Source of the DNA: Pithys albifrons albifrons
Lineage: Eukaryota > Chordata > Aves > Passeriformes > Thamnophilidae
Assembly (NCBI RefSeq): GCF_047495875.1
Contig: NC_092473.1
Span: 13,855,733 to 13,919,732 of the forward strand
Length of the DNA: 64,000 nucleotides
Reading direction: 5' to 3'
Below the pieces are notes generated by a model. It saw nothing but the letters and a program-made list of their open reading frames with translations. It had not been told where the DNA came from and did no database searches. Of the stretch, positions 36,620 through 50,800 are shown in pieces. Position numbers and translations under genes: made by a program. The first letter of the stretch is position 1, and every line of letters begins with the position of its first letter.

Positions 36620-39600
36620 CCAGCACGGAGCAGAGCAGGAAGGAGCCCCCCGGTTTATTCCATGTTGCCCAGAGCCTTTCTGAGGCTTTTCTTGCTCCCA
36701 GACCCCCAGAAGGTCCCCCCGAGCACAGCCCTGGGACACAGGTGGGGTTCCAGCAGGTGTCACTCGCAGGCAGCGGGTGCGGCTGCTGCGCTGATGGTCC
36801 CCATTTAGTGACCTCTAGAGGCTTCAAATCCTCTCTCGCAGGTTCATAACAGTGTCAGGGTTTGTTGTTGTTTATTGTGCCGGCGCTGGGGAGCAAAGTG
36901 ATGAGGCAGCAACCAGGGAGCGGCCGTCAGGCAGCCCCACAGCCTGCCCAGGTATGAAATCTCCATCCCACGGAGGGCTGTTACAGCAGATCAGAGATGA
37001 AAACTAAATTAAAGGCGCCGAAGGGAGCCCACAGGGCTCCTGCAGAAACTCTAATCTCTGCAGCTTTTACTGCTCTAAGGTCACAGAGTCTTATTCCACA
37101 CATCTCCCTCCCACCACTGCAGGATTCCTGGATCTGCAGGGCTGTGTTACCTGGTGTTCAATCAGTTGAGGGGAGGGACCTGTGATGTCTCAAGAGATGT
37201 GACACCATGTCACACACCCCACTCAGGCTGCTCTCCATGTCCAGCTTCACCTGCTCTTTTACCAAAATTAATTTATTTACACCAAATAGTGCTCTCCCAC
37301 AACATAAAAGCAGAAGCAATAGATTACTGCCTATCTTTTTTTTTTTTAAGTTTAATTAATAACAGAAAGTAAGATTAGGGAAAGTATGGGCTGCTTGATC
37401 ACTCAAAGAAAGGCTTCCAAATTTAGACTCTATTAAATTAGTTAAAAATCCCCTTATTAAATTATCCTTTATTTTATTAGTGCACTTTACCAGTAACTGT
37501 CATTTTATGGCTGAAGTGGCCCCTGATGAACTGCTATGTGGCCTTTTTACAGTACTTGCAGAAAATCATGCTCCAAACTCCTTCCCTCATTCTTGCAAGG
37601 CAACCTATTGTTTTAAATAGGATTACTCATGCAAGGCAGATTAATTCACCTACAGGAAAAAAGCCAGTGGTGGGGGCCTCGTTTTAAGGAGTTCCCTGCA
37701 GAGCAGAAGAGCTCAAACTGCCTGTAGCAAGATGAGGGGAAATTCGGGTTATTGGGTAGGAATGGAGATGCTGAGTGAGGATCCACCCCCAGTGCAGCCA
37801 CAGGAGCAGTGACCCCACCCTGGACCTGAGCTGCCCCTCTGGCAGGGGGAGAGGAACAGGGCTGTGTCTTTGTGCCACCTTAACCTGACCCCAGCAGGAA
37901 GAGGGAAATGGCACAGATGTGCAGGAGGTTCTGCTGCACGTTTCCTCCCTTTGACCTGTGCTGCTGGCCAAAATTCAGGGTCTTGTTGGTTGATCCAACA
38001 GTTGGGAGGAGGAGTGACAGAGAAAGGTGTTTCTGATGTGCCTCTGCTTGCAGGAATGCTCACAGCTCTTCTTTCCCAAATAAAGAAGGAATCAGGCATT
38101 GGGAGGCAGTTTCCTTGCTCCAGGCAGAAATGTGACCCCAAATCCCTGTATTCAGTCCAGGTTTTATATCAATGAGTGTTCAGGCTCTCTGAAGTTTCCA
38201 TTCCCTGCCTGTTTCAATACTCCATCTTTCTGTCTCCTCCTCCACCTGAACCATGGAGTCCATCCACAAGTAACCTTCTTTCCTTTCAATATCCTACCCC
38301 AAACTGTCCTCCCTGAGCCTTCAGGTTCTTGAACAATCTTATATTGTGGGTGGAAATAGACTTAATGTCTCTCTCAGCTACCCTAAATAAAGGAACACAG
38401 TTAAATCTACCAATTTCAAGAAGGTTTAACCCAACCTCTAAAAATAAAAGCCTAATGGAGTGTTGCCCTGAGGTTTTCATCTCAGTGAAGACATCTCTAG
38501 AAAATGTTGTGAAGTTGGTAAGTAATGGCATAGAAATAATAGAAGTAGAAATAGAAACAAACTCAAAACACACAGAGTATTTTACAAAAGACGTCAGTGG
38601 ATACGAAAGAAGTTTTCTTTCTCCACCCACAAGGGTAACACGTAATATTGCAGCTTTCAGTCCAAGGATTCAGTTGTGGTCTGAAATGTTAAGTAACACT
38701 CTTCATTTAAGTTGCTGAAAAGGAGAAGTGAAAAGCATTATTAGCCTCCTTCAGGATCTGGGATCATTTTTCCTGCTCCATGTGCCATCCTTTGACAACT
38801 CAGGGTGTCCCCTGGGTGGTCAGTGGTGCTGTAGTGATGTGCAGACACGGTGTCTGTAGGTGTGTGAGGTGGCACAGAGTGGCCTTCAGGAAGGTCAGGA
38901 GACAGGGATTTACCCAAATGATCCTGCCCCCACTGAAACTGATGACAAAGCACCCAGTGCTTTTAATAAAGGATCAAACCTTTAGTGGTTTGTGGAGCAG
39001 ATATGGTTCTGAAACATGTGGTTTGGCACAGGATGCCTCTTGGCTGCAAAACTCTCTTTTTAATTTGATGTCTTCCCACCAGCACAGGTTAAGGAGCTGC
39101 AGCCACCAAGGAGAAAGAAATCACGAACTGTGGCACCTGCAGAAGCTCAACAGAGAGATGCACCTGGTTTATCAGGCAGTAATTCAGAGAAAAGTTATGC
39201 TCCCATGTTGCTTGATCAAGTCAGTTATTTTTAATTGTATGAACAGTGTGGTGGGGTGAGGGCAGGGCAGCTGCTGAGGCCTCAGCCTCTAAAATTGTGC
39301 TTGCAGTGGAAACCAGACTCTGGGACTGAATAAGATAAGAAAAGGGTATGGGGTTTGGAATCTCTGCCATGGCCAGACTGCCTCAGGAAAATGGTGAATT
39401 GCCTTGCAGAGATAATAATACCTGGGGATTGACATGGCAAAAGCACTTGAGAGAATTAACGTGTGATTGCAAGCAGATTGCTTGCTCTGTGTTATTACAG
39501 AGCCATTTTCCTTTGTCAACCTCAAAACACTTTGCAGAGGAGATCACTTAACAATGATTAATAGTTTAGCATGTACATAGTTCTTTTCTCCTTCACAGCA

Positions 39601-42600
39601 CTTGAGTGTTGATGCATCCTCCTGCTCCTCTCATCAGATGTGTAAGTTAATGTTATGATTATCTTTTCAAGTGGAGAAATTTGAGCCCTGGGTTTAGGAC
39701 TGGGAAGGAGGGAATTCCTCCTTTGGTCCTTGCTTGTATCTGGTGTCAGTTACAAAAGAACCTTATTTTGTGTGTCTTTGATCAGCCTGCTGGTTGGCTA
39801 AATATACACCTGTGGGGAGATAATTACATGCTATCAGTAGTAAAGTGTACTAAAATAATGTACCTTAATTAAAACAGTTGCAAAACCAAAGCAGGAATTT
39901 TCACAGAGGTAAATCTGCTGCACCAACGGCTGTGTCTGAGGCTGCTTCCCAGAGACAAACACCAAAATAAAACCAGGGACCTGTAAAAACCCACTTTCTT
40001 CATGGTAAAAAGAGGAAAGACATGTACCCACTGGGAAGGGCATGGTGGTGGTCTCAGTCCAGAAGGGCAGGGCTGAGCACACCTTCCATCTGTGCAGGCA
40101 GATCTGCCTGGAGAGCAGGGGGAAGGTTGGTGTGATCAATCCCTTCTCATCCATGTGCTTGGCTAGGTGTGTGGTGCCCAGCAGGAGGATGTACAAAGGC
40201 CTCATGTTATCAGGGGAGGATTTGCAGACTAATTAAATAGTGACAGAGGCTTTTAAAAAATCACCTTATTACCATCTTTGAATCCACTGTCAGTTCCTCC
40301 AGCACAATCCTTGGGCTTTTCCTCACTTATGGCTGATGAAACTACTCAGCACTTCCATAGTCCTAGGAGAAAACTCTCTGACCTTCCCAGCTGAAGCAGT
40401 CAGTGACTGTCTCCCTCTCCTACTTTGTGTTTTGGAATAAACTACATTGCTGTACCTGAGTCTTCCTCAGACCAGAGGCACTGGTGGGTTTGGGACATTA
40501 TTGCCTACACACTCTTGTGGCACCTGTTGATGTTGTTTCCTGCAGATCTCAGACCACAACCAGTCTCCAGTTCAGCTCAGCACATCTCCCCATGGAGCAC
40601 TGGAAGGGCTTGTATCCCAGGCTTTCTCTTTCCTCCTGACAGCTGCAGCCACTTCACCTGTGACAGCAAGAAGACAAGAAACTGAAGCAAGTGCTTTGGA
40701 TCCAAGAAGCACACCTGCTCCAGTGAGAACTCAGTTTTTCACCAGTGGGTGAGCTAAACATCTTGGAAGACAGGAGGGAATCAGAAGGTTTGCAGGACTG
40801 CAGAGGAAGAGCCACAGCTCAGCCCCCACCAGTCACTGTAAGTATCTCAGTTGACAGTTAGTCCATGCCTCTTTCTGCAATCCATGGATTCAGTCACTGT
40901 TGGGGTTCATGGCATTGTTGATTAGTTGGTGAGTGAGCTGGTGAGATCCCTGCTGCTCCATCTGTCCTGCCTGTTCCCAGTGCTCTGTGGTGCAGTGTGG
41001 ATGCACAGGTGTCTGTTTGCATCATTCTCTCCTGGCACAGATCCCTGAGGTTTTGTTGTCACACTTCACTTACAAATAGCAATTCTTTGCACTCCCTCCC
41101 CAAACTGCACCAGATCAAATTCTAGATTTTTCCAAGGTAGTGAAAGTGTCATAACAGATCTGTCTAATCAGGCTTGCCCTGTGGCCATGTTATCCTACAC
41201 CTCCTAAAGCTGGGGTGAGAGGGAGATTCCTCTGTAAAGATCAGCTAAAAGTCGGGTGGGATTTCAGCCATGGGACTCTGACATTCAAGCAGAGCACGTG
41301 AGCACCCCCTTCCCCTGAGCTGGGAGGGATGGCAGGGCACTGGGACAGGGGAGCCAAGCTGCAGGAGGAAGCATTCAAATGTATTTCATTTCAGGGTGAC
41401 CTTTAACAGGTGTGGATTTACTGATGGGGAGGGGAGAGGGAAGTAAGCAAGGGATTAAGGGGACTTTACTCTCCCTCCACTTTAAGCACCAGCTTGCACA
41501 GCATTCCAGTATTGAGAGATGCAATTTGTGGCTGTGTGGCTTTGTATCTTCTGCCTTCTGGGTCCCAGGCAGGGTCGTGGCTGTCCTGGGGCTTTAGCAC
41601 TGCTGGGGACTCAGTGGAAAGTGTGTAGTCCTGCCAGGTGTCTCAGATACAAATCTGGGGAGCAGGACAGGGGAGAAAAATCATCCTCTTCTCTTCAATG
41701 CAAGGATTGGCATTTAACCTGTAGTGGAATTGCACAGCTCAGGCAAACACAAGGTGTGTGATACATTCCCTGTGTGACTTTGCCTGAGATCTTCTCTTCC
41801 TGATCCAGTGCTGCTGTGCTGTTGAAAAGCTGCTTTTCCTCTAACCCAGCGCCTGCTGCAGTTCAGCGATGGATTAAAGCAACTCTCCATTTTCCTTATC
41901 CCTCTCTGAGGGGAATTGTAAAGTTTAATTAATGACATTTTGTAAAACATGATGAGATTCTTGGATGATAAATGCTACACAAAAGTAGAGTATTTTTTAA
42001 TGAGCACTGCATGACAGCTGCAACTAAACGCTTGTTTAATCAAAGCGATCAGAGCTGCAAAAAAATCCTCGCCCTGCTGGTATCAGACAGAAATCAAGCA
42101 CTCTGTCATTCCTGGGCTATTGGTTTTGAGGATCCCAAGGCATTTTTCAAAACTTTAGCAAAATAAAAAGGTAGTATATGTCTATATTTTATATATCTTT
42201 CCCTTTATGAGTGCAGTTTGGATTATATAACAAACCACTTGGCAACAGGGAAAGGAAAGATCAATTAACGGTGTGGCTGAATGTCAGGGGTACGTGTACC
42301 AGCTCTGGTTTTACCTGGCCATGTCAGGCACCAGATTTCTGGCACTGTGTGTTTGTGTTTTACAAGTTTCCCACAGCTGTGGGCATGTGAAATCAGCCTG
42401 GCTGCAGCTTTTCCAGTGCTCCCTGCTGAGCAAACGAGGTTAAAATGAAGTCTGGGAATGTTGGTCTTTGTTACACGCTGCAATTTAAACGTACTCAGCG
42501 AGCTAGAGGTAGTTTCCATACTGGAAATTGCAGCCTGGTGTAAGGACAAACAGAGTGCTATTTCTTTTGCTGGAATTGCCAGGAAAATAAAGTGCTATTT

Positions 42601-44685
42601 CTTGAGTTAAAAAACCTGTCTTGGGCTACTTGGTGGGCAGAACTTCAGCCATACACTTGCTCCAGAAAGCTGCTTCTCCTGCCTTTGGAATGCTGAGGTG
42701 TCAGATCATCAAATAAACAAAGCAGAAGTATGACTTGAAGCAGGACTTAGAGGAGAGCCTGGAAGGAGCAGCCTACAGCTTTCCATCCAGGGATGACACA
42801 GCCCAGTCCCACAGCCCTTGGGATCCAAGGATGCTCTCAGCAGAGGTTACTGTGGTTTCTGGCACTGCTGTTGCAGGACTGAAATGGTGGCAGCAGTCAG
42901 ATCCCCTCTACTTCATCTCCACTGCTGTTCCCTTAAAGCTGTTGCTTTGCAAAATTTGCCTTTTCTGGGCCTTTTATGATTTCTGCTGCTTTTGGCCAGA
43001 TGGATTTTTCCTTAAGGGGAGAAGAACAGGAGGAGAATGGCCTCTGTATAGATATTGGCTGTCTGTGCCATGAAGCAAAATGAAGGCAGAAGAAATGAGC
43101 TGTTGAACCCATGGTGTTATGAGAGGGATGAGTGAGACATTTTTGGGAATAACCAACCAATCAGCCAATCTCACAAGCAATTTGTCTTTCCTCATTATAA
43201 GGCAACAGCATAGTGGGAGAAATGCAGAGCCATTCTTCAGAAGATTTATTGCCCTGTAGCATCTGCACGAGAAAACTCTAAGTGCTGAGTAGAGCAGGAA
43301 ATTGGAAGTAGATTGCACAACCTGCAATTCAACAAAGTTCTTGGATCTTCTGTGGAAAGGGAGTGCTGGAGTTTCAAAGCTGGCTCTGTCTTATAAGGCT
43401 TTCTCAGTCCTGGGGGAGGAACCAGGGTGGGTTTGTTAGAACTGATGGAGGCTTTCTCATTTAGTGGTCTAGCTAATGAGAGCATCCCAGAGTGCTGCTT
43501 TAACCACAGCAGAGGGAAATACTTCCCAGTGCTGGGATGGATCTGACTGTGCCTACAATTAGTGAACCAAATGCACTGCTGTGAACTAGTGGAGTCTACA
43601 GGACCTCTGACAAGAGAGGGGTGCCTGTGAGCCCTGCTGTGAACAGAACTCTTTACAGCCCTTTGTATGTACAGCATTTTCTCAGAAACCAGCCTCAGGG
43701 ACAATTATACATTAATAGCTACTTCTTTCAGAAGCAGCCAGCCCTGCTCCTGAGAAACAGCTATTTTCAGGCAGTCTTGTTCCTGAGGAACTGCTATTTT
43801 TAGTGGGTTCTATTTCTGAGGCAAAAAAAAGAAGAAGGAGCCATTTCTGTATCCCTCCACCATGGCCCAGACCCACTGGCTGTGGTTGACTTGCATTTTG
43901 CAATAAACATTTCCTCTTTATATCTCAGTAGCTGAAGAAAGTGGTTCTCCAGCCATTACAGAGAGCAGCAATCTGAGCTGGGGATAATTATGCAGGGAGG
44001 GCTTGTGGGAGGCAAAGCCGTGCTCACATACTATAGATTCCATTAGAAGGAGTAGGGAGATGTAACAGGGCTCTCCTGGGAGATGCAGGACTTTTAGATA
44101 CCTAATTTGGAAGTCCGTTCTGGTATCCATTTTCAACATCCCAAGAGTAATGATTAATCCTGTACTCCAGGTTTCTCTGAATCAGTTTGTAGCTGTAGTA
44201 AATATGGGCTGAGCACCACAACGTCACTGGTGCTCTGGGTAAATGACTCGAGGCAAGAGGAGCTGGGGGTCTGTGGCCATTAACTCACTGTGCACACTCA
44301 TCTGGCAGCGACTGCGACTCAGGAATCTGCCACTGAGATAAAAGAGGCTCCGTCAGAGCTGAGGAATGTGGTGTTTTGCAATGTAAGTATCTAATATGCT
44401 GAAGGCCCCATAAATGCACCCCAGCAGTGCCGTGTTCTCATTCCCGCAGCATCCCAACTGCATGGACACTGAGGTGTTCCGTGTGTTCTTGCAGCCACGG
44501 CCTTTCAAGGGGCATTTGAGAGATGTAACCACATGAGAATTCCAGTAATACCTTTTTGGTTTTTGTGGATTTAATGTAAATACTGTGTCCTGACACAAGG
44601 GTGAAGTGACTCTCTCAACCCTGATGCTGTCCTGAATTTCAGTAGCGCCTGTGAAAAGTTCATCTCAGGTGTCTTATGATCTTTT
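36620..44685. other. Intergenic sequence without a recognisable gene
   Basis: I see no conserved exon, RNA gene or intact mobile element here. It contains AT-rich stretches (about 37260-37520 and 41900-42260), a possible old MIR-like remnant at about 39490-39690, and a small tandem repeat of about 33 bp at 43730-43830 (CCTGAGRAACWGCTATTTTT). All open frames are short and lack recognisable similarity. Confidence 0.5.
39490..39690 (-). mobile_element. Possible degraded MIR-like element
   Basis: Phrases such as ACCTCAAAACACTTTGCAGA and GATTATCTTTTCAAGTGGAG followed by AAATTTGAG resemble, in order, the reverse complement of an ancient SINE (CTCAAAGCACTTTACAAA, then ATTATCCCCATTTTACAGAT, then GAGGAAACTGAG). 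Similarity is weak. Confidence 0.3.
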
Positions 44686-44724
44686 CCCTACAGCTACTTC
44701 TGCCTCTGATAATTCTGGTGCTCA

Positions 44725-44884
44725 GGGAAGCTGTGGCTGCCCCATCCCTGGAAGTGTTCAAGGCCAGATTGGACACGACTTGGAGAGACCTGGCCTAGTG
44801 GAAAGTGTCCCTGCCCACGGCGGTGAGTGGACCAAGATGGTCTTTAAGGTCCCTTTAACCCAAACCATTCTGTGATTCTATGAA
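44725..44884 (+). mobile_element. CR1 LINE 3' end
   Basis: GCTGCCCCATCCCTGGAAGT through TTTAAGGTCCCTTTAACCCA to the terminal ATTCTGTGATTCTATGAA is a classical CR1 3' end in sense orientation. It is strongly 5'-truncated. Confidence 0.92.
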
Positions 44885-47800
44885 CAGTGACATCAGCAAA
44901 GAACATACACTGGAACCATGGTTTGTATACACTAGTAGATCTTTTCTTGGCAGGGTGTTGCTGCCTGGATTCAACAGAATCAGCAGCTTGTGTCTTTGAA
45001 CAGGGTCATGGCAGTTTGGAAAAAAAAGCCGCCCATCCTTGCTCTGGCACCGCTTGCTCAGGGGCTGCTCTCGGAACACTCTGGTGTGTGTGTGTGGTCT
45101 GAAGGTCACTCTTTCTGGGGAAGAGACTCTTCTTTCTGTCTGAGTGAGAAGGAAAGGCTGTTAGCAGTTCAGCCTTGTAAGCAGTTTCCCTTCCCTCTTG
45201 TGCAGGCAATACTGATGAAGTTGGTCTGAAAGTGAAGATTATTTATCTTGTTTTTAACCCTCTGCAGGAGAAGAACTCATTTGTGCTTGTTCTGCAAAAT
45301 CAGACACTCCTCCCGCCCCTCTTTTTATAAAATATTCCTTGTATCCTCCCATCTCCAAGAAAAGTCATTATCTCTGGACAGTTTCTTGAAATGCAATTGC
45401 CTTTATATTCTGGTCATAAGCAGAGCATTGTTCAAAGTGGGAGTGAGTCGTGGCTGCTTTAGAACCCATTATTGGCACTTTTCCCCTTTTACTGCTTCAC
45501 TAGAGAAAGGCAGGCAAAAAATGGGACAGAAATCTAGGAAATGAAGGGTAATTTACAGTTCACAAAGGAGCAGTAAAAATTAATTAGCTGTCTGAAGATC
45601 CATTCCAACCTGGGCCTGGAGTTTGTGCCAGCTCTCTGGATTGCATAAACTGGCTGTGCTGTGCTAGGCTGCTGAGATCAGGCGTGTGCTGTGAAATTAA
45701 AGCTCGTTGCTGAGGTAGAAGTCCTTTAGGGCATGCAAAATGTGTATACACACCTAATTTGGTGTGCCAAAGAGACATGATGGTGCATATAACTCAGGTC
45801 ATTACATGCTCAACTGGCTACTTAAGATGTTCACTATTAGTTGTCACAGTAACTGCTCATGTAAATTACTGATGCAGTTATTCACATAATTTAACACTGA
45901 ACTCCTTTGAAAATCCAGGCCTAATTCCTCTTCTCTTTCCAAGATGGTGTCTGTGTGAATGAAACACACTTTGCACACCATATCCATGTGGTCCACTTCC
46001 AAAAGGGGACAGAGCCCCAGAAGGATCAGGGAGGTGACAAGACACTGGCCCAGCTGGGCTCTGGTCCAGTTTGGTCATGCTGTGCAGGAACTGAGCAACT
46101 GCAGCATCTTGCCAATCATGTTACCAGCCCTCCAGTCAAGCCTGAGATCCCCACCTGGAGAAAGAACTTCACAAATCAGAAATGTCCTAAATTGGATCCT
46201 TTTTTGGTGTATAATTTTCAAAACTGTAATTTCCATTTGAGAACTATTTGTCCTGATCCTGAGCGTCAGCTGAACTCATTTTTTTTCCCCTGTAGTTTAA
46301 TTTAGGCAGCAGATGCCATCAGAATGTTAATGCCTTCTTAATTCTCACCTACATGCTTTTATTCTTATTAATTTGTTATCTGGGGCTTTAATATTCTATT
46401 TTTTTCCTGCTTTGATCAGTTGAAATAATTTGATGGCAGCATTTCAGCAGGGCTTGCACTGGGGAAGTGTGTAATGGTGCATCACCAATGTGTGTTGCTG
46501 TGTATCCTGCAGCGTGCTCAGCTGCTGTGCTGCGAGAGCATGAATCATGTGATGGTTTTAGGTGATTATAGACGAGGCCTCACTTATCCCTGCTGTGAAC
46601 AACTGGAGAGGGAACAAGCTTTAAGGGCAGTTTCCCTGGTTTGGGATTTCGCCTGGTGAATCCAAGGGTTGGTGATCCAGGAGTGTGATCCCAGCCTGTG
46701 GAAGTGCAACTGGGCCTGCACTCAGCATGCTTGGACAGCTGCCTGGCCACAGCGGATGCTTTCAGTCAGCACCCTTAAACCACTGGAATGGGGAGGCAAT
46801 GGAGGTGCCACCACAGCACTCCCTGCTCCCAGGTCAGGCACTCAGGGATGGCCTTAGAGGGGCAGAGATCATTCCCAGATGGGATGAAGTGCTGGAGGAT
46901 GTCCCCTGCCAGGGCTGGGTGGGTTCATTGCTGCTCCCCAGGCGGTGCCAGACCCGACTGCACAGGACTGTCTCTGTCACTTGGGTGCTGGGAGGCAGCA
47001 GGTTTGGCTGCTGAGACAGATTTAGTGAATATCACCCAGGAAAGGATGTTCCAAGCTGTCTAGAAGTAACAAAAATAAAGTTAAGGATTGACAGAGAGAA
47101 TGAACGGTTTTACTGATTTGATCAAAACATTTCTTAAAGGAAGAGGAAGAGAAATGCCCAATTTCCAGACAGTTTCCCTCCCTCCTGGCAGCAGAGAGAG
47201 AGGAGACCTCCACAAACTTTATTTATCACTGTGGTGATAAACTTCAACAGGCAGAGAAGTAATTTTTCTCAATACAGCGTGGGAGTGACCCAAATTTACC
47301 TACCAAGAGGTAAATAAGTAGAGGGAGAGAGGAGCTATTTGGCCCTTTACATTATGACAAAACTCCACTCTTAATGCACTCACATGTGGGTTTGGGGTAG
47401 GCAGCTGGAAGGGTCTTTTATCACAACTGAAAGGTACAAGATGAGGGTTTTCTAGAGAGACTGTTCTCATCATGAGAGAAAAGACAAAAGAGAACAAAAG
47501 AAATGAGAATAATTCAATATTTTCCTGTGTTTCTTCTCAAGCCCAGTTTCTACAGTGGGTTCTCACATGTGCATACTTGATGCTCCCAGATGGCTTTTTC
47601 TACCCTTCAGCTCCTCAGTGCGTTGTAACAAATCTGAGTCTGTGGGTTTGCAAATGCACCTTTTCCTAATGCACTCCCAAACGTGCCTGAGTTGAGTCCT
47701 CTCACTGTATAGGCTGCTGTGGGTAACTGGCTGGTCTGGGAGGGGTTGTACACCAGATCTTTGCTCCATGCCAGGCAGATTCCAGGCAGCACAATGTGCC

Positions 47801-50800
47801 TGGAAGTGCTGATGGTGTTTGTTGGAGCACAGTGACTCCAGACCAGAGCTTGCCCATGTCCAGGCAGCCTGAAGGGTGACTGAAATGGTAACGAGCTTGT
47901 GAAGGAAAATCTGCATACAGACCAAGGACTGCATAAGGCAGGGGCCTGGGGAACAGCTGCATCCAGCAGTTTGGTGGGAAAAGTCCAAGCAGGATGAAAG
48001 GGTGGCTTTCATTTGGGCAGATGGAGTCCATCTGCTGATGGGATCAGGGATGGGACAGCGTCCCCTGGAAAGCTGGGATTAAGATACATAAGCAGTGCAT
48101 GCAAATTAGGCATCAGATTATGCACACGAGAAGCACGACGGTCTTCTGGTATTTTGGTTGGCTTCCAGGTTTGGATTTGGAGCCCTTTATTTCTGGTGCA
48201 TGAAGGCAGCAGCTGATGTGCTGAGCCTCAAAAGATGCCTCTGCCCCCGACGTCCGGATTCCAGCGGGGCCCAGTGCAATGGCAGTCACACCCTCAGCAC
48301 AGGCTGTTCCCCCTCCCTCCATACCCCCTCCATGGGAAAGGGGAGCCTTCTGCAAACCATTCCCAGCTTGGATAAAGATGCCAGAGGAAAAAGTTCCAGA
48401 GGCCAGGTCCTTCCACAGGCTTTGCCCTGTCCATCACCCAGTAAGGGATGATAGTTTTCTGGCTGGTGGAACTGCTGCCTGACACGTCGGACATTGTGTA
48501 GGACTTGAAGAGGTCGATGAGAACTTTCTGAATCACTCATGGCCCACTGAAGTAGGTGAGTGACTGCTGTTGTCCTTATCCTTTTAGAGAAGGATGCTCA
48601 AGCACAAACAGGTTGAGAGATTTAGTGAAGGTCCCGAAGGAGGAAGCATCACAGCTCAGAAATAGTGCTTGGCCACATGCTCTGACAATTATTCTTCACT
48701 TGATTCTCTCTAAAAATCATGTACTAAGCATTAGTGTTACTAGGGCTGGTCAGCTCATGCTGCATAAACACCATAATGTGAATTTAGTATTTTCTGCTGG
48801 TTTTTGGTAGCCCATGAATCAACCCCAGTTCACCAAACAGTTTCTGCTGTGTCTCCATGATAAGCTTTCTCTCTTGCTGTTCTGTGAGCTTGGGTTGTTC
48901 ATTCAATTCACATGGGGTTTTTTTCTGATTCTTGTTCTGAGGAACAAGTCTCTTTTTAAAAACAAGGACATCCTGAATCTTAGCTTGCTGCAAACATTCC
49001 CTGGGGCTGCGTGGAAGGATTTGTTCTTTAAGCTTCCTGAGTGGTTTCTTTGGTTTGCAGGAGCTCTCATTCCAGTCATGAACAATGTTGTTATTTGTGT
49101 CTTTATTGCATCCAGACAGTCACTTGGGCACCAGTGATGCAGGTGCTGGACAAACACTGAGCAACTGGGTGGTCTTTGTCCTAAGGAACTTTGGAGATCA
49201 AGGTTTGCTGTGTGCAGGTCTGTCTTCATCCTTCTGGCTCTAGTGCAATTGTGAGAAGTAACTAGTAGAAAGAACAGAGTGGGAAGAAGGTCTTTTGCCT
49301 GGGATATTCATCTGAGGTAATCCTGGGATAGTGGGGAATAGAGGAATTCATATATATACACTGGTAAATATGTATAAATGCGGGATTTGAAGAGACCTTC
49401 TGTCTGGGAACAACTACAATTCCTGCTAAATAAGACTCAGCAACCCATGTGGCAACTAGGGTGGTCTTCATTTTTAACCAATAAAAGAACCAGACTCTTG
49501 ATCCCTGGATTTTCAGCAGTATCTGTTTCTTTCTTCTTTTTCCTTTTCCCAGCCAAATGCTCAAACATACCCAGAAAAGCCTGTTCTTTTCCCAGCTGGC
49601 TGCATCTCAGTGGAGAGAATCTGTGGCCCTCTCCCATCTCAGGCCTGTTTGACCTTGCCTTGTAACCAGATGTTTCAGTGGAGAACGTACACTTGGGAGA
49701 GCCTGGGGTGCATTCAGCTGCTGGTGAACTCTCTGCCTCGGTCAAGCAGCTGTAAACAAAACCAGCCCAAGAAAAACAAAACCTTTGTTAAACTGGGTTG
49801 GCCAAGGACAGAACTGAATCCAGAGATGCAGATGGCCATTAGCACATTGATGAGGCTGCAGAGAGAAGCTCATCTGCCATTCCTGATCTTCAACCACAGG
49901 TTTCACTTAGCTGAGGGACTCTTCTTGGGGGGATACAACTATTGTTGCCTTGTTTTTCAGGAGTTTGGAGATATCTGACACACAGACCCCCTCCAGTGCT
50001 GCCCAAGGCTCATCATACTGTTGGAGCTGTCCATGCATTTGTGTGAGCTTTTGGCCAAGGGCATTTAGAAAGTGGTGGCTTGGTGGCCTGAAGGCATCAG
50101 AAAAAGGACTCACAAGAACACCACGGCAAAATGATGCATCAGGAACATCCTTTCTTTTGAGAGGCATGTTGGGATCATTCCCCTGAAGTTTGTAGACAGG
50201 CTTTCTGCAGAAATGGTTGTGTCTTCCACACTGGATCAGGAGAAGTAGTGAGCAATTTCTTCTGCACCAGAAGTTTAGATTGTCAGAATGTTCTTCTTCA
50301 GGTTTGGGAAGTGGCCAACCCTCGGAGTTCCCATTTGCACAAGATGCAGTGGGATGGTCATTAGCTTAGATGTGGTGAGAGCCTCACTTGTAAGATGGTC
50401 TCTATAAGAGCATGAAGTCCCCTCATCCTGTAGTGAGAATTTACAGGAGTTGAGGGCAGCTTGGTTTGGACCTGGGGCTCAGATCTGAGAAGACTTTTTC
50501 CACTTGAGTTGTGCTTGACTGGGTTAGAGGACAGAGGCAAGATCTGCCCCAATACCTCTGAATGGAATCAGGTGCTGAGCCAGAGCCATTCTCCAGTGAA
50601 AGGGTGTATTATGCTGAGTGGAGATCTCTGGGAGAGAGATTTCTTGGCACACTGCTCACTGCTGTGCCAGGGAGGATGGAGGCCTGTGACTGAGCACTGT
50701 ACACACAGAGTTGTGTTGATATCCACATCAGTGATTTCTCCTCCACAAGGGTCAGGCTTGCCTGTCCCTGAACATCTGCTACTGCTCAGCAGACATCCAC